Assembly: GCF_963378095.1 (NCBI RefSeq)
Contig: NZ_OY726397.1
Location: forward strand, 1,302,001 to 1,366,000
DNA length: 64,000 nt
Reading direction: 5' to 3'
Origin: Mycolicibacterium sp. MU0053
Lineage (GTDB): Bacteria; Actinomycetota; Actinomycetes; Mycobacteriales; Mycobacteriaceae
The notes below the pieces were generated by a model. That model searched no databases. It was not told the origin of the DNA and saw only the letters and a list, made by a program, of their open reading frames with translations. Shown in pieces: positions 9,412 through 17,927 of the stretch. The first letter of the stretch is position 1. Every line of letters starts with the position of its first letter. Both the position numbers and the translations under genes were made by a program.

Positions 9412-11244
9412 GTGGAGCGCTTGACGGTGTGGGTGGGCGGCGGCATCGTCGGCGCCGGGGTATCAGCGGCGGTGATCGCCGGTGCCGGAGCGGCGCACGC
9501 CGATACCGATGCGGCATCGGACTCGGGCCGCGCCGGCCCGTCGGCGCCGGCCAAGGCGGGCAAGTCCGGACAGTCGGGCGACGCCCCGAAGGCCGAGCAC
9601 AAACAGCGGCGGGACGTCGCATCGACGGCGAGCCGCTCCGGAGCGAAGCAGCCCGCAGCGCGGTTCGCCCGTTCGCTGGCCAAAAACGTCTCCAAGAACC
9701 TCCGCGAGGCGGTCTCCGTCAAGGCGAAACACGTTCTGGCCAAAGCGGAGTCACGCGTGGCTGATCGGCTGGAGCAGGCGCGAAACTCCCTTGAGTCGGC
9801 CCAGCCTGCCCAAGCGCCCACCAAGCGTGAGGCCCTGACCAAGGCCGTGGTGCTCCGGGTCACCCCGAAGTCGGTCGCAGCGGACCCCGGCGGTTCCGAC
9901 CGAGCGGTGGCCGACGCCCCGCTGCGCCGAGAACTGTCCCGCACCGTCGCGAAGCTGTTCCGGCATTCGACACCCGAACCGACCGCCGCCGCTTCGGCGG
10001 CCGAGTCACCGATTGCCAACGCTCCCGAGCCGGCCTTGCGGCTCGCGGCGACCAAGGCGTCCGACGCCGTCGCCGCGGCCACCACCGTCGCGGCCCCCGC
10101 TGCCGCGAAAAGCCCGTTCGCGGTGTTGGATCGGTTGCCGACGCCGATCAAGCGGATCGGGTCCCTGGCGCTCCGAGCGCTGGCGGTGGCCGAGCGAATT
10201 GTCGTGGGCCCGGCCCGGGTGCCGCCCGCCAGCACGGTCACCGTGCAAAGTTCCACGCTCGACCTCGGCAACGGGCAGACCGTCCCCGCCGACTGGTACT
10301 TCCCGGCGGGCGATACGCCACCGGAGCGGATGATCTACCTGCAACACGGATTCCTGGCCACCGGCCCGATGTACAGCTACACCGCGGCACACCTGGCGCA
10401 GAGCACCAACAGTGTTGTCGTGGCGCCGTCGCTGTCCTCGGACTTCTTCGGCGCCGACGACCGCTGGCTCGGCGGCGACGGCATGCACGACGTCATCGCC
10501 GCGCTGTTCGTCGGCGACCGGGACGCGCTGACTGCCAGCGCCGTCGCGGCCGGGTACGCCACCCATTACGGACTCGATGCCGCCGACGCCCAGCTGCCGC
10601 AGAAGTTCGCGCTGGTCGGGCATTCACTGGGCGGTGCGGCCGTCGCCGGGGCGGCGGGATACCTCGCCGAGAACGGCGGCGCGCAACATCTGGTCGGTGT
10701 CATCCTGCTCGACGGGGTGCCGACGGGAACCACGATGACCGATGCGCTGCGCAAGCTGCAGTACTACGAGGACCACGGCGGGGCGTTCATCCCGGTCCGG
10801 GAGATCGGGGCACCGAACAACCTTTGGAACTCGGTGAGCAACGTCAACCAGGCGTTGGCCGCCGAGCGACCCGACCACTACAACGGGGTGGTGCTGGTCG
10901 ACGGCGTGCACATGGATTCCATGCAGGGCGGCAACGTGCTGATCCAGTTCGCGGCCTATGTGGCCGCCGGCATCCCGCGACTGCAGAATCCGCCGGCCGT
11001 CCAGATCCTGGCCACCGAGTGGCTCAACGACTGGTTCGGCGGCGACACCGGCGAAAGCGACTGGCTCGAGCCCGGTTCGAGTTTCGACATCCCCACCGAC
11101 AGGGGCGTCGCCACCGCCATCGTCCTCGGCGGCGGTTCGGTACCGACGGTGTACGGCACGGTGTTCGATCCGGCCGCCATCCTGGCCGTGGTGCGGCCCG
11201 AGCTTCCGCGCGGAAATGGATTGCAGCTCAGTGTGTCTGCGTGA
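9412..11244 (+). CDS. Secreted alpha/beta hydrolase (lipase/esterase-like)
   Basis: 610 residues from GTG at 9412. A signal peptide ends at AHA (about residue 29). A long Ala/Lys-rich low-complexity linker follows (to about residue 270), then an alpha/beta hydrolase domain with MIYLQHGFLATGPMYSYTAAHLA (oxyanion HG), the nucleophile elbow GHSLGGAAVAG near residue 403-410, an acid in LLDGVP and a His in DGVHMDSMQGG. This layout is common in mycobacterial cell-envelope hydrolases. The substrate is probably a lipid or ester. Confidence 0.8.
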   Translation: MERLTVWVGGGIVGAGVSAAVIAGAGAAHADTDAASDSGRAGPSAPAKAGKSGQSGDAPKAEHKQRRDVASTASRSGAKQPAARFARSLAKNVSKNLREAVSVKAKHVLAKAESRVADRLEQARNSLESAQPAQAPTKREALTKAVVLRVTPKSVAADPGGSDRAVADAPLRRELSRTVAKLFRHSTPEPTAAASAAESPIANAPEPALRLAATKASDAVAAATTVAAPAAAKSPFAVLDRLPTPIKRIGSLALRALAVAERIVVGPARVPPASTVTVQSSTLDLGNGQTVPADWYFPAGDTPPERMIYLQHGFLATGPMYSYTAAHLAQSTNSVVVAPSLSSDFFGADDRWLGGDGMHDVIAALFVGDRDALTASAVAAGYATHYGLDAADAQLPQKFALVGHSLGGAAVAGAAGYLAENGGAQHLVGVILLDGVPTGTTMTDALRKLQYYEDHGGAFIPVREIGAPNNLWNSVSNVNQALAAERPDHYNGVVLVDGVHMDSMQGGNVLIQFAAYVAAGIPRLQNPPAVQILATEWLNDWFGGDTGESDWLEPGSSFDIPTDRGVATAIVLGGGSVPTVYGTVFDPAAILAVVRPELPRGNGLQLSVSA

Positions 11245-11262
11245 GGAATCGCTTGCCGGCGC

Positions 11263-11910
11263 TCAAGTGAGGCGAGACTGCAATAGGGGTACCCCGGGTC
11301 CGGCGAGTCGACCGAACGCGGCGGTGCGTCCGCATACCGCCACCATCACCGCCACTCCCGGACCGTGGATCGTTTCGCCACGGCCCCAAGTTTTTCCGGT
11401 GTCCTCGTCGTGCAACGCGATGCCGCGGAGTCGTCGGCGCGGGAAAAAGCCGATCTGAGTCGGGCTGGTCAGGAAATCGAGCACCCTGGCGACTTGTGCG
11501 GGATCCGGGTGATGCGGAATTCCAAGAGGGATGCGTATGTCGGCACCGTGCACCAACACGTCAGCGAGGCCTGATAGCGGACCGGTCACCGGCGGGCTCA
11601 GCCTATGGTCGGCGCGACTACGCAACGTCTCGGCGATCTCGGCGGCTGATGCTTGCGCCCGGCGACGGGCCAACGCGTCGATGCCCCGATCGATACTTGC
11701 GTGACGGATGCCGCTGGCCAGGAAGCCCCAGAACCCGTCGGCAAAATCACTGACCAAATGCGCGGCTACGGTTTTGACATCCCACCCGGCGCAGAGGCTT
11801 GCCGTGGCCAGCTGATCGGGGCTGAGGCTGTCGATCAGGGTGGCGATCGACCGACGCTCGTCCGCCACCGCCGCGAATACCCGCTCGCGTTCTGCTCGGC
11901 TCAGGCGCAC
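11263..11910 (-). CDS. Maleylpyruvate isomerase/DinB-fold (mycothiol-dependent type) protein
   Basis: 215 residues from GTG at 11910. The actinobacterial TIGR03083-like pattern is clear: ERxxxAxLxxxLSPDQLATASLCAGWDVKTVAAHLVSD near residues 20-55, including the metal-site His of the four-helix bundle, then LxDVLVHGADIRIPLG near residue 125. Members include mycothiol-dependent maleylpyruvate isomerases and many proteins of unknown role. It is the last host gene before the integrated elements. Confidence 0.75.
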   Translation of the reverse strand: MRLSRAERERVFAAVADERRSIATLIDSLSPDQLATASLCAGWDVKTVAAHLVSDFADGFWGFLASGIRHASIDRGIDALARRRAQASAAEIAETLRSRADHRLSPPVTGPLSGLADVLVHGADIRIPLGIPHHPDPAQVARVLDFLTSPTQIGFFPRRRLRGIALHDEDTGKTWGRGETIHGPGVAVMVAVCGRTAAFGRLAGPGVPLLQSRLT

Positions 11911-12107
11911 GGGCGCAGAATACCGGGATCAAGGCACAGTTTCGCCAGACCACCGATGTGCCGCACCGTTCGCAGGCGATCGCCTTGGTTAGCCGTTCGG
12001 CGTCGGCCACAGCGTCGTCAGTTTCGGGCTGCTGCCGGGGCGAGCCAGGTTCGTCTCGCGGCTTCCGCTCGATGCTCCGTCGGACCGCAGAACTGGCAGG
12101 TCAGACG

Positions 12108-12130
12108 TGGTGCCCCCGGCAGGATTCGAA
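12108..12130. other. attL of element 1 (copy of the tRNA-Arg 3' end)
   Basis: 23 bp starting TGGTGCCCCCGG and ending GATTCGAA, identical to 42382-42404 inside the tRNA-Arg gene and to 27502-27524. It corresponds to the T-loop, acceptor strand and CCA of the tRNA. Confidence 0.9.
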
Positions 12131-12240
12131 CTAGCCGGATGAGGCTCTAGCCCACCCGCCCTCGCGTGCGCTGATGCCGCTATTATTGCTGGCAGCAGAC
12201 TATTTCACCGATTGCTGGTGTTAGATTCTGTTCGGTTCTG

Positions 12241-12282
12241 TATAGGCCCGTTATAGCCCGCTTATAGCCCGCTTATAGCCCG
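12241..12282 (+). repeat. Four arm-type integrase sites, left end of element 1
   Basis: TATAGCCCG (the first copy is TATAGGCCCG) at 12241, 12252, 12263 and 12274, exactly 11 bp apart, one helical turn, in the same orientation. Two more copies are at the other end (27457 and 27468). Such spaced repeats are what the N-terminal domain of lambda/L5-type integrases binds. Confidence 0.7.
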
Positions 12283-12308
12283 AAACTCGCCCGTGAGGAG
12301 CAGCAGCG

Positions 12309-13487
12309 ATGCCGCAGAAGAAACCCGCCGCCGCCACCCGTAGCCGCCGGGGGTTCGGGCGGCTTCGCCAACGCGGGTCGGGCCGCTGGCAGGCGAGCTA
12401 CCTCCATCACGGCGCGCTGCATTACGCCCCGGCGACGTTTCCGACGAAGGACTCCGGTGCGTCGTGGTTGCAGAACGAGCGTGACCTGATCGACCTCGAC
12501 CGCCGCAAGCCGGGCACCTGGACCCCACCCGCCGAGCGGGTGACCAAGGCTGCGGCGCGCAAACTCACGCTGCGCGACTACGCGAAGCCGTGGCTGCAGC
12601 ACCGCAACCTCTCGCCACGCACCCGCGACAACTACGAGTACCACCTTGAGCGGAACATCTTGCCGACACTGGGGGATTCGGCGCTGGCCGAGATTACGGC
12701 CGAGGACGTGCGCGTGTGGTTCACCGGCCTGGGCACCGAGCACCGCACCCGCAACGCTCAGGCCTATGGCGTGCTGCAGGCGGTGCTGAACACCGCGACC
12801 GATGACGGTCTGATCGACCGCAGCCCGGCCCGCATCAAGGGCGCGGCGGCGGTGAAGCACACCAAGCGGTCGGTGGTGTTGTTGGAGCCCGACGAGTTGG
12901 CGGCGCTGGCCGACAAGATGCCCGAGACGCTGCGGCTGACAGTGCTGCTGGCCGGGTGGTGCGGGCTGCGGCGAGGGGAGTTGTTCGCGCTGACGCGGGC
13001 CGACGTCGCCGACGATGCGGCCACGGTGCGCGTCAGCAAGGCGGTGACGTTCCGGCACGGCAAGTTCGAGGCCGGGCCGACCAAGACCAAGGAGTCCAAC
13101 CGCACCGTCACCGTGCCGCCGCACCTGCGCCCGATCATCGCGGCGCACCTGCGCGCCTATGTCGGGGAGGCCAAGACGGCGCTGCTGTTCGCCGACCCGG
13201 CGACGGGTGGCTACTACGCCGAGGGCCGGTATCGCGCGCCGTTCTTCAACGCCCGGCAGGCCATCGGCAAGGACGAACTGCATTTCCACGATCTGCGGCA
13301 CTTCGGCGGCGTGATGGCGGCGGTGGCCGGAGGCACCACGAAGGAGGTCATGGCCCGGTTGGGTCACGTCACCAGCGGCACCGCCATGCGCTATCAGCAC
13401 GTCGCCGCCGGGCGGGCCGACATGCTCGCCGATCGCCTGTCGGAGCTGGCCGCTCCGGTGTCGGGCGACGCGCCAGCGGCGGGCTGA
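12309..13487 (+). CDS. int: Tyrosine site-specific integrase of element 1
   Basis: 392 residues with a GAGGAG ribosome site. The N-terminal part GFGRLRQRGSGRWQASYLHHG is the arm-binding domain, the SAM-like core-binding domain spans about 85-165, and the catalytic domain about 190-385. Catalytic residues seen: Arg in GLRRGE (~220), His-x-x-Arg in HDLRHF (~328), a second His region GHVTSG and the Tyr in MRYQH (~361). It should recombine attP with the tRNA-Arg 3' end. It lies 180 bp from attL. Confidence 0.93.
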   Translation: MPQKKPAAATRSRRGFGRLRQRGSGRWQASYLHHGALHYAPATFPTKDSGASWLQNERDLIDLDRRKPGTWTPPAERVTKAAARKLTLRDYAKPWLQHRNLSPRTRDNYEYHLERNILPTLGDSALAEITAEDVRVWFTGLGTEHRTRNAQAYGVLQAVLNTATDDGLIDRSPARIKGAAAVKHTKRSVVLLEPDELAALADKMPETLRLTVLLAGWCGLRRGELFALTRADVADDAATVRVSKAVTFRHGKFEAGPTKTKESNRTVTVPPHLRPIIAAHLRAYVGEAKTALLFADPATGGYYAEGRYRAPFFNARQAIGKDELHFHDLRHFGGVMAAVAGGTTKEVMARLGHVTSGTAMRYQHVAAGRADMLADRLSELAAPVSGDAPAAG

Positions 13488-13692
13488 ATCCCGCACTCAG
13501 GCAACGATTCTGAGATAGCAGTCGATAATATAACGGAACCACTCGCGCCCTAGGCTATTGTTAGCGAGCCGGTCACGTAGCCCCAGACCCGCACTCTCAG
13601 CCTCACTCTCCGTCTCAGGCACCACCCCTCCCGTCTCCGTCTCCCTCTCCCTTCTCAGCTGGGGATGATCACCAGACGACGGAGCAAATCCA

Positions 13693-13926
13693 GTGAGTGC
13701 CAAGACCACCACTCCGCATTTCATCTCCCTGCAGGACGCCGCGACCCGTACTGGGTTCTCGGTGTTCACCTTCCGCGAGAAGATCGCCAGCGGCGAGCTA
13801 CCCGCCTACCGGCTCTCGGACAAGCCCGGCAGCGCCATCCGCGTGAAGGTCGTCGACGTCGACGCGCTGATGAAGCCGTTCATCCCGGCGGAGATATACG
13901 CCGATCGCTCGGCGGTCGCTCCATGA
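13693..13926 (+). CDS. Small HTH protein, excisionase-like
   Basis: 77 residues from GTG at 13693. ISLQDAATRTGFSVFTFREKIASGELPAYRLSDKPGSAIRVKVVDVDALM is a winged helix-turn-helix of the MerR/Xis (excisionase, DNA-binding domain) type. Position directly after the integrase suggests the recombination directionality factor or a control protein. The 205 bp upstream hold a CT-rich tract and no gene. Confidence 0.7.
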   Translation: MSAKTTTPHFISLQDAATRTGFSVFTFREKIASGELPAYRLSDKPGSAIRVKVVDVDALMKPFIPAEIYADRSAVAP

Positions 13927-14067
13927 TCTCTGCTGTCACGTCACCGAAATCGACACCGCCACAAGCCCTCCGATGTCGGGGAACTCCGCCCCGGCTCGGC
14001 GGGTGTGTGCACGGTCGCCTCGTAACGTCCAGAGACACAACCACATCGGTAGAGAGGAGACCCACCG

Positions 14068-14289
14068 ATGACCGTCACCCTCGACAACCCCGACGCGCTG
14101 CTGCTGCCGCGTGACGTCGCCGCGCTGCGGTGCACCACCGAGAACGCCCTGGCGCAGGAGAGGTGGCGCGGTCGCGGCCCGCGCTATGTGCGCGACGGGC
14201 GGCGCGTGCTGTACCGGGCCGGTGACCTCACCGACTACATCGCCGCACACACGATTGAGCCGGGAGCGCCAGTGCCGCAACAGGAGTGA
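14068..14289 (+). CDS. Small HTH protein, AlpA/excisionase-like
   Basis: 73 residues: LLLPRDVAALRCTTENALAQERWRGRGPRYVRDGRRVLYRAGDLTDYI is the AlpA/Xis-type HTH with the typical RYVRxGRRVLY wing. Its stop overlaps the GTG at 14286 of the Rep gene, so it may be co-translated with it. Either this gene or the one at 13693 is the excisionase, and the other could activate element genes. Confidence 0.7.
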   Translation: MTVTLDNPDALLLPRDVAALRCTTENALAQERWRGRGPRYVRDGRRVLYRAGDLTDYIAAHTIEPGAPVPQQE

Positions 14290-16244
14290 GAAACAGCGAT
14301 GCCGCCCAGCGCGTCCGTTTGGCCTCGACGCATGTGCCGGGCGGCATCACCACCAACGACGACTCTACCGCAGAGTCACCCCGCACGATGTCCAACGAGA
14401 GGTACGGCCCGATGTCCAACGAGAGGGACAACATGGAGTTTAGCAACGATCCGCGCAGCGGTGCCGGATCACCAGAGGCCAACGGTCACAACGGCAACGG
14501 GCACGTCGTTCCGGCTGACCTCCCCGCCGACTTCGGTAAGCGCCCACGCAGGGTCAACGAGCGTCCGCCCGGCGACCACAGCCCGTACCCCGATCGGCCC
14601 GCCAACTTCGTGCCCGGTTCACCCGAGGCCGCGACGACCGTGGGCGGTCTCTATGCCGCTGAGCATGGTGTGGCGAGGGGCAAGCTGGCCAGGGGCACAC
14701 GGGGTTACGAGACGGTCGCGCAGCTGGGCAGCGTCACCCTGGCTCACGCCAGGGCGACCGGGCTGATCGACCGTGACCACAAGCCCTCGGTGGCCGAGGT
14801 GTCGCAGTGGTACGCCGGACTGGACGCGGCGCTGGGGTGGGAGTGGGAGCCGGAGACGCCCGCCACAGTCGCCACCGCCGCCGGGCTCAAGGCCGCGATC
14901 AAGGGGCTGGACCCCGACCGCAAGATCGCGCTGACGACGATCGACGCGCTCGCGGCCGAGGGTGTGCAGTGGGCGGCGGCGGTGGTTGAGGCGGCGCGTG
15001 CGGAGAACACCTACGCCGCGCTCATCGGCGACCGTAAGCAGCGCCCGCTGTCGCTCACCACGGCGCAGCTGTACGACCGGGGAGCACCGCCCGAGGACAT
15101 CGTCACGCTGCCCGCCGCGACAACCACGTCGCTCGGTGAGTCGGCTCGCGTCGTGCGCGCCTGGGACGCGGAAGATCGACTACGCGCCACTGAGCAGGCC
15201 CGCGCCACCGAGGCCGCGAAGCTGGTTGCCGCCGTGGAGATTCCCGGTCGGATCAACCTCGCGACATACACCCCTCCCGACACGGCCTGGCTGATCGACG
15301 GGCTGATACCGATGGACGGGAGCCTGGGCCTGTTCGCCGAGCGGAAGGCCGGCAAGACCACCACCGTGGTCGAGATGGTGCGCTCGATGCTAAGCGGCGA
15401 CGAGTTCCTGGGTCGGTTCGCCACCCACCTGCCCGCCGGGGCGCGAGTGGCGTTGCTGGACACCGAGATGACCCCGGCGATGCTGCACCATGAGTACACG
15501 AAAGTCGGGGTGCCCGTCGATGACCTCGACCGCATCGACCTGCACCCGCTGCGGGGTCGCAGCCGCCTGCTGGACTTGCGCGACGACGCCACTCGGGCGC
15601 GCTGGCAGAACTTGATCGCGCCGGGCGCGTTGATCGTCGTGGACTGCCTCTACACCGTGCTCGCGGCGGCTCAGGTGGACGAGAGTTCGGCGCAGGTGTC
15701 CGACATCATCGACGGCATCAAGGCGCTCGCGGTCCAGTGCGGTGCCGCCGGGCTGGTCATCGTGCACCACCTCGGCAAGGACCCCACCAAAGGCGCTCGC
15801 GGCCATAGCTCGATCGAGGGTGGCGTCGACACCCTGGCGACCATCTGGCTCGACGGCCCGCCCGCCGCCGACACGCCCCGGCTGTTCTCGGCGACCGGGC
15901 GCCTTGATGTCGACGTGCCTCCGGCGCTGCTAAACCGTGGTGACGACAACCGGCTGACACTCAGCGCCAGCACTCCGAAGGCCGACCGCGCCAGGGCGGC
16001 GGATCGCAGCGACGACGACACCGCCTGGAAGCTCATCAGCGACCACCCCGGCAAGTCGCTGCGGGGTCTCGAAGAACTCCCGACCGAGACCCGCAAGCTG
16101 TCGCGGAGCCGCCTGCGGCGGGCGCTCGATCGGCTCGACGGCCTCGGCTACATCGTCAATCGCGGCAGCGCCGAGCGGCCCGCGTGGCACGCCGCCGACC
16201 GGCCTGGCGACGCCTTCACGATCGCTGCCGAGCGCGCCGATTGA
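14286..16244 (+). CDS. RepA-like AAA/RecA-fold ATPase (replication protein of element 1)
   Basis: Up to 652 residues. A RecA/RepA-type ATPase lies at about 335-545: Walker A AERKAGKTTT (~353), RVALLDTEM, Walker B ALIVVDCLY (~447), VIVHHLGKD and RGHSSIEGGVD (~500-515). A winged helix closes the protein (~580-630). Known relatives are hexameric helicases of RSF1010 RepA type and satellite/prophage replication proteins. The start is ambiguous. GTG at 14286 overlaps the previous gene, but a 15-bp sequence repeated at 14388 and 14412 gives two ATGs, and the ATG at 14433 has the best ribosome site (GAGAGG). Confidence 0.82.
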   Translation: MRNSDAAQRVRLASTHVPGGITTNDDSTAESPRTMSNERYGPMSNERDNMEFSNDPRSGAGSPEANGHNGNGHVVPADLPADFGKRPRRVNERPPGDHSPYPDRPANFVPGSPEAATTVGGLYAAEHGVARGKLARGTRGYETVAQLGSVTLAHARATGLIDRDHKPSVAEVSQWYAGLDAALGWEWEPETPATVATAAGLKAAIKGLDPDRKIALTTIDALAAEGVQWAAAVVEAARAENTYAALIGDRKQRPLSLTTAQLYDRGAPPEDIVTLPAATTTSLGESARVVRAWDAEDRLRATEQARATEAAKLVAAVEIPGRINLATYTPPDTAWLIDGLIPMDGSLGLFAERKAGKTTTVVEMVRSMLSGDEFLGRFATHLPAGARVALLDTEMTPAMLHHEYTKVGVPVDDLDRIDLHPLRGRSRLLDLRDDATRARWQNLIAPGALIVVDCLYTVLAAAQVDESSAQVSDIIDGIKALAVQCGAAGLVIVHHLGKDPTKGARGHSSIEGGVDTLATIWLDGPPAADTPRLFSATGRLDVDVPPALLNRGDDNRLTLSASTPKADRARAADRSDDDTAWKLISDHPGKSLRGLEELPTETRKLSRSRLRRALDRLDGLGYIVNRGSAERPAWHAADRPGDAFTIAAERAD

Positions 16245-16729
16245 TGCGCGGCGCGGTCCGGCGCGGTTCGACTCGGCTCCGCAAAAGCCCAGGTGAACCG
16301 CGCCGATCAACACCCGGCGAGGTCCGTGAAAAGCCCAGGTCGGCGGCGAACCGCGCCGACGCGACCGGCGCGCTCCGAAACGCCCTCTGACCTGCGGGAA
16401 CGACCAGTATCCCGCCCTCGTCGGGGTTAAGCGCGCCGAACCGCCCGGAGCGCGCCAGTCCGGAACCCGCGCACTAATAACCGCAGTTCAGAGCATATTT
16501 TTGGTGAAAAATGCGCCGAAGTGCGCCGGTTCGCCGACTGGAACCGCGCCGAGCGCGCCCGGTCCTTATGGGACCGGCGCGGTTGGCCGGTCCGTGGGCG
16601 CGGTCGGTTCAGAGGGATGGATGGGAGGCGGGTGAGAGGCGGCGGGTGGCGGCGTCACGGACCCACAGCGCACCGCGAGGGAGGCGGCGGCTCCCCGACG
16701 TCTGCACGGTGCGAGAACAGAATGGGAAC
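16245..16729. other. Candidate replication origin of element 1 (iteron-like repeats plus AT-rich hairpin)
   Basis: A 485-bp gene-free stretch. Five copies of AACCGCGCCG lie at 16296, 16349, 16542 (direct) and 16259, 16575 (inverted). AAAAGCCCAGGT is repeated at 16283 and 16329. The only AT-rich patch (16471-16515) contains a hairpin GCAT-TTTTT/AAAAATGC at 16493-16514. Placement right after the Rep gene suits an origin. Placement just before terminase small suits a cos/pac site, so both are possible. Confidence 0.5.
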
Positions 16730-17218
16730 ATGCCTGGACCGACCATGACCCGAGAGGACAGCCGACGCCGCGCCGAGCGCGCCCACCGGCTGCGGGCACT
16801 CGGGCGCACCTGGCAGGAGATCGCCGACGCCGAGGGCTTCCAGTCCCGTGGAGCGGCGCGAACGGCTGTGGCGCGCTACACGTCCACCGAACCCGCCGAG
16901 AGCGCCGAGGAGGTGCGCCGGTCCGCGTCGGAGACGCTGCGCATCACCCGCTCGATCCTGTTGGGCCGCGTCGCCTCGGCCACTCAGCGCGGCGACGATC
17001 AGACGCTGGTGACCCTGACCCGCGAGGTGCACCGCAACATCGACCAATGGGCCAGGCTCGCTGGCGCTTACGCGCCGACCACTCAGCAGGTCGACGTCAC
17101 CGTGTGGACGTCGCCGCAGGAGATCATCGCCGACACCGAGCGCCGGTTGCTTGCGCTCGCCGCCGAACGGCAACAACAGTTGCCCGCCAACATCATCGAG
17201 GGAGAAGTGATCGCATGA
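16730..17218 (+). CDS. Probable terminase small subunit
   Basis: 162 residues from ATG at 16730 (ATG 16745 is an alternative). Residues about 5-45, REDSRRRAERAHRLRALGRTWQEIADAEGF then AARTAVARY, form an HTH for DNA recognition. A helical part ends RNIDQWARLAGAYAPTTQQVDV, the layout of phage small terminases. The large subunit is 6 kb downstream in the same element. A generic HTH regulator is the alternative. Its last codon overlaps the next ATG. Confidence 0.6.
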   Translation: MPGPTMTREDSRRRAERAHRLRALGRTWQEIADAEGFQSRGAARTAVARYTSTEPAESAEEVRRSASETLRITRSILLGRVASATQRGDDQTLVTLTREVHRNIDQWARLAGAYAPTTQQVDVTVWTSPQEIIADTERRLLALAAERQQQLPANIIEGEVIA

Positions 17219-17739
17219 CCACCGCCACGACGTCCGACGTCATCACCGCCGCGATGTCGATCGCCAGCGACGCCGCCGACGGCAAGCTGTCGCCGACCGA
17301 TCTGCAGACCACCGCCGTCGCCGAGTGCCGGGAGTTGTTCGGCACCGTCGTCGGTGAAGGCGATGCCCTGTGGACCCTGCACGCCGACGTCGCCCGGCAG
17401 GCGATCGCGCTCGGGGCGCTGAGCGCCGACGAACTCAGCGAGTGGACAGCGGTGATGCGCCGCCGCACCGGAGAAGCGTCGGAGGCACCCGCCCCACCCC
17501 TCGACCTGTTGCCGGCGAAATCGGCTGCGAGCGTTGACGAGAGCCAGCCGGAATCGACCGACGAACCTGAAGCCACTCCGGCGGGCGGCGTGGCCGGGGC
17601 GCTCGCCGTCCTCGCGGCGCTCGCGACTGCAGCCCGCTCCGCCGAGACCGAGGCTGCGCCGACTCCTGCACCGAAGCGCCCCACCGACGGGTACGACCCG
17701 CTGGCGGGGTGGGACGCCGGAAGTAGTCGCCGACCGTGA
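17215..17739 (+). CDS. Hypothetical element protein
   Basis: 174 residues, overlapping neighbours at both ends (ATGA at 17215, GTGA at 17736). The N-terminal 90 residues are helical and the C-terminal half is Ala/Pro-rich, with an Ala-rich stretch (about 120-145) too weak to call a membrane segment. No family recognised. The coupled layout suggests a role with the terminase small subunit or replication. Confidence 0.6.
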   Translation: MTTATTSDVITAAMSIASDAADGKLSPTDLQTTAVAECRELFGTVVGEGDALWTLHADVARQAIALGALSADELSEWTAVMRRRTGEASEAPAPPLDLLPAKSAASVDESQPESTDEPEATPAGGVAGALAVLAALATAARSAETEAAPTPAPKRPTDGYDPLAGWDAGSSRRP

Positions 17740-17894
17740 AGCGTGCCGACATTGCCGCCACGGCAGGGCAATTGCGACTGATCCTCGCCGCGATCGAGCG
17801 GGGCGAGTTGGACGCCAGCGCGACCGAGCGCAACCGGCTTGAGGGCGCGGTGGCTGCACTCGACGCGCTGGCTGGAGACGCGCCAATCGTTTAA
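17736..17894 (+). CDS. Small hypothetical protein (52 aa)
   Basis: GTG at 17736 overlaps the upstream TGA and the frame ends at the TAA at 17892-17894. The product VKRADIAATAGQLRLILAAI... is one helical hairpin, resembling small element proteins with a recurrent 'LxxIxxGELxAs' motif. Tight coupling and an intact frame support it as real. Function unknown. Confidence 0.55.
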   Translation: MKRADIAATAGQLRLILAAIERGELDASATERNRLEGAVAALDALAGDAPIV

Positions 17895-17925
17895 CCCAAA
17901 CGGTCGATTGCGTTATAAAATCGGG
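17888..17925 (+). promoter_or_regulatory. Promoter/operator before the serine recombinase
   Basis: Inverted repeat CGTTT-AACCC-AAACG at 17888-17902 is followed by a TATAAA box just before the ATG at 17928, which would give a short or absent leader. The repeat may be an autoregulatory site. Confidence 0.4.
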
Positions 17926-17927
17926 GT

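Noticed and set aside
11911-12107. Cys-rich minus-strand frames (CQFCG and CERCG) next to attL that could be a broken zinc-ribbon gene
   Set aside because: The two motifs are in different frames with stops between them. No family match is firm enough to call a pseudogene.
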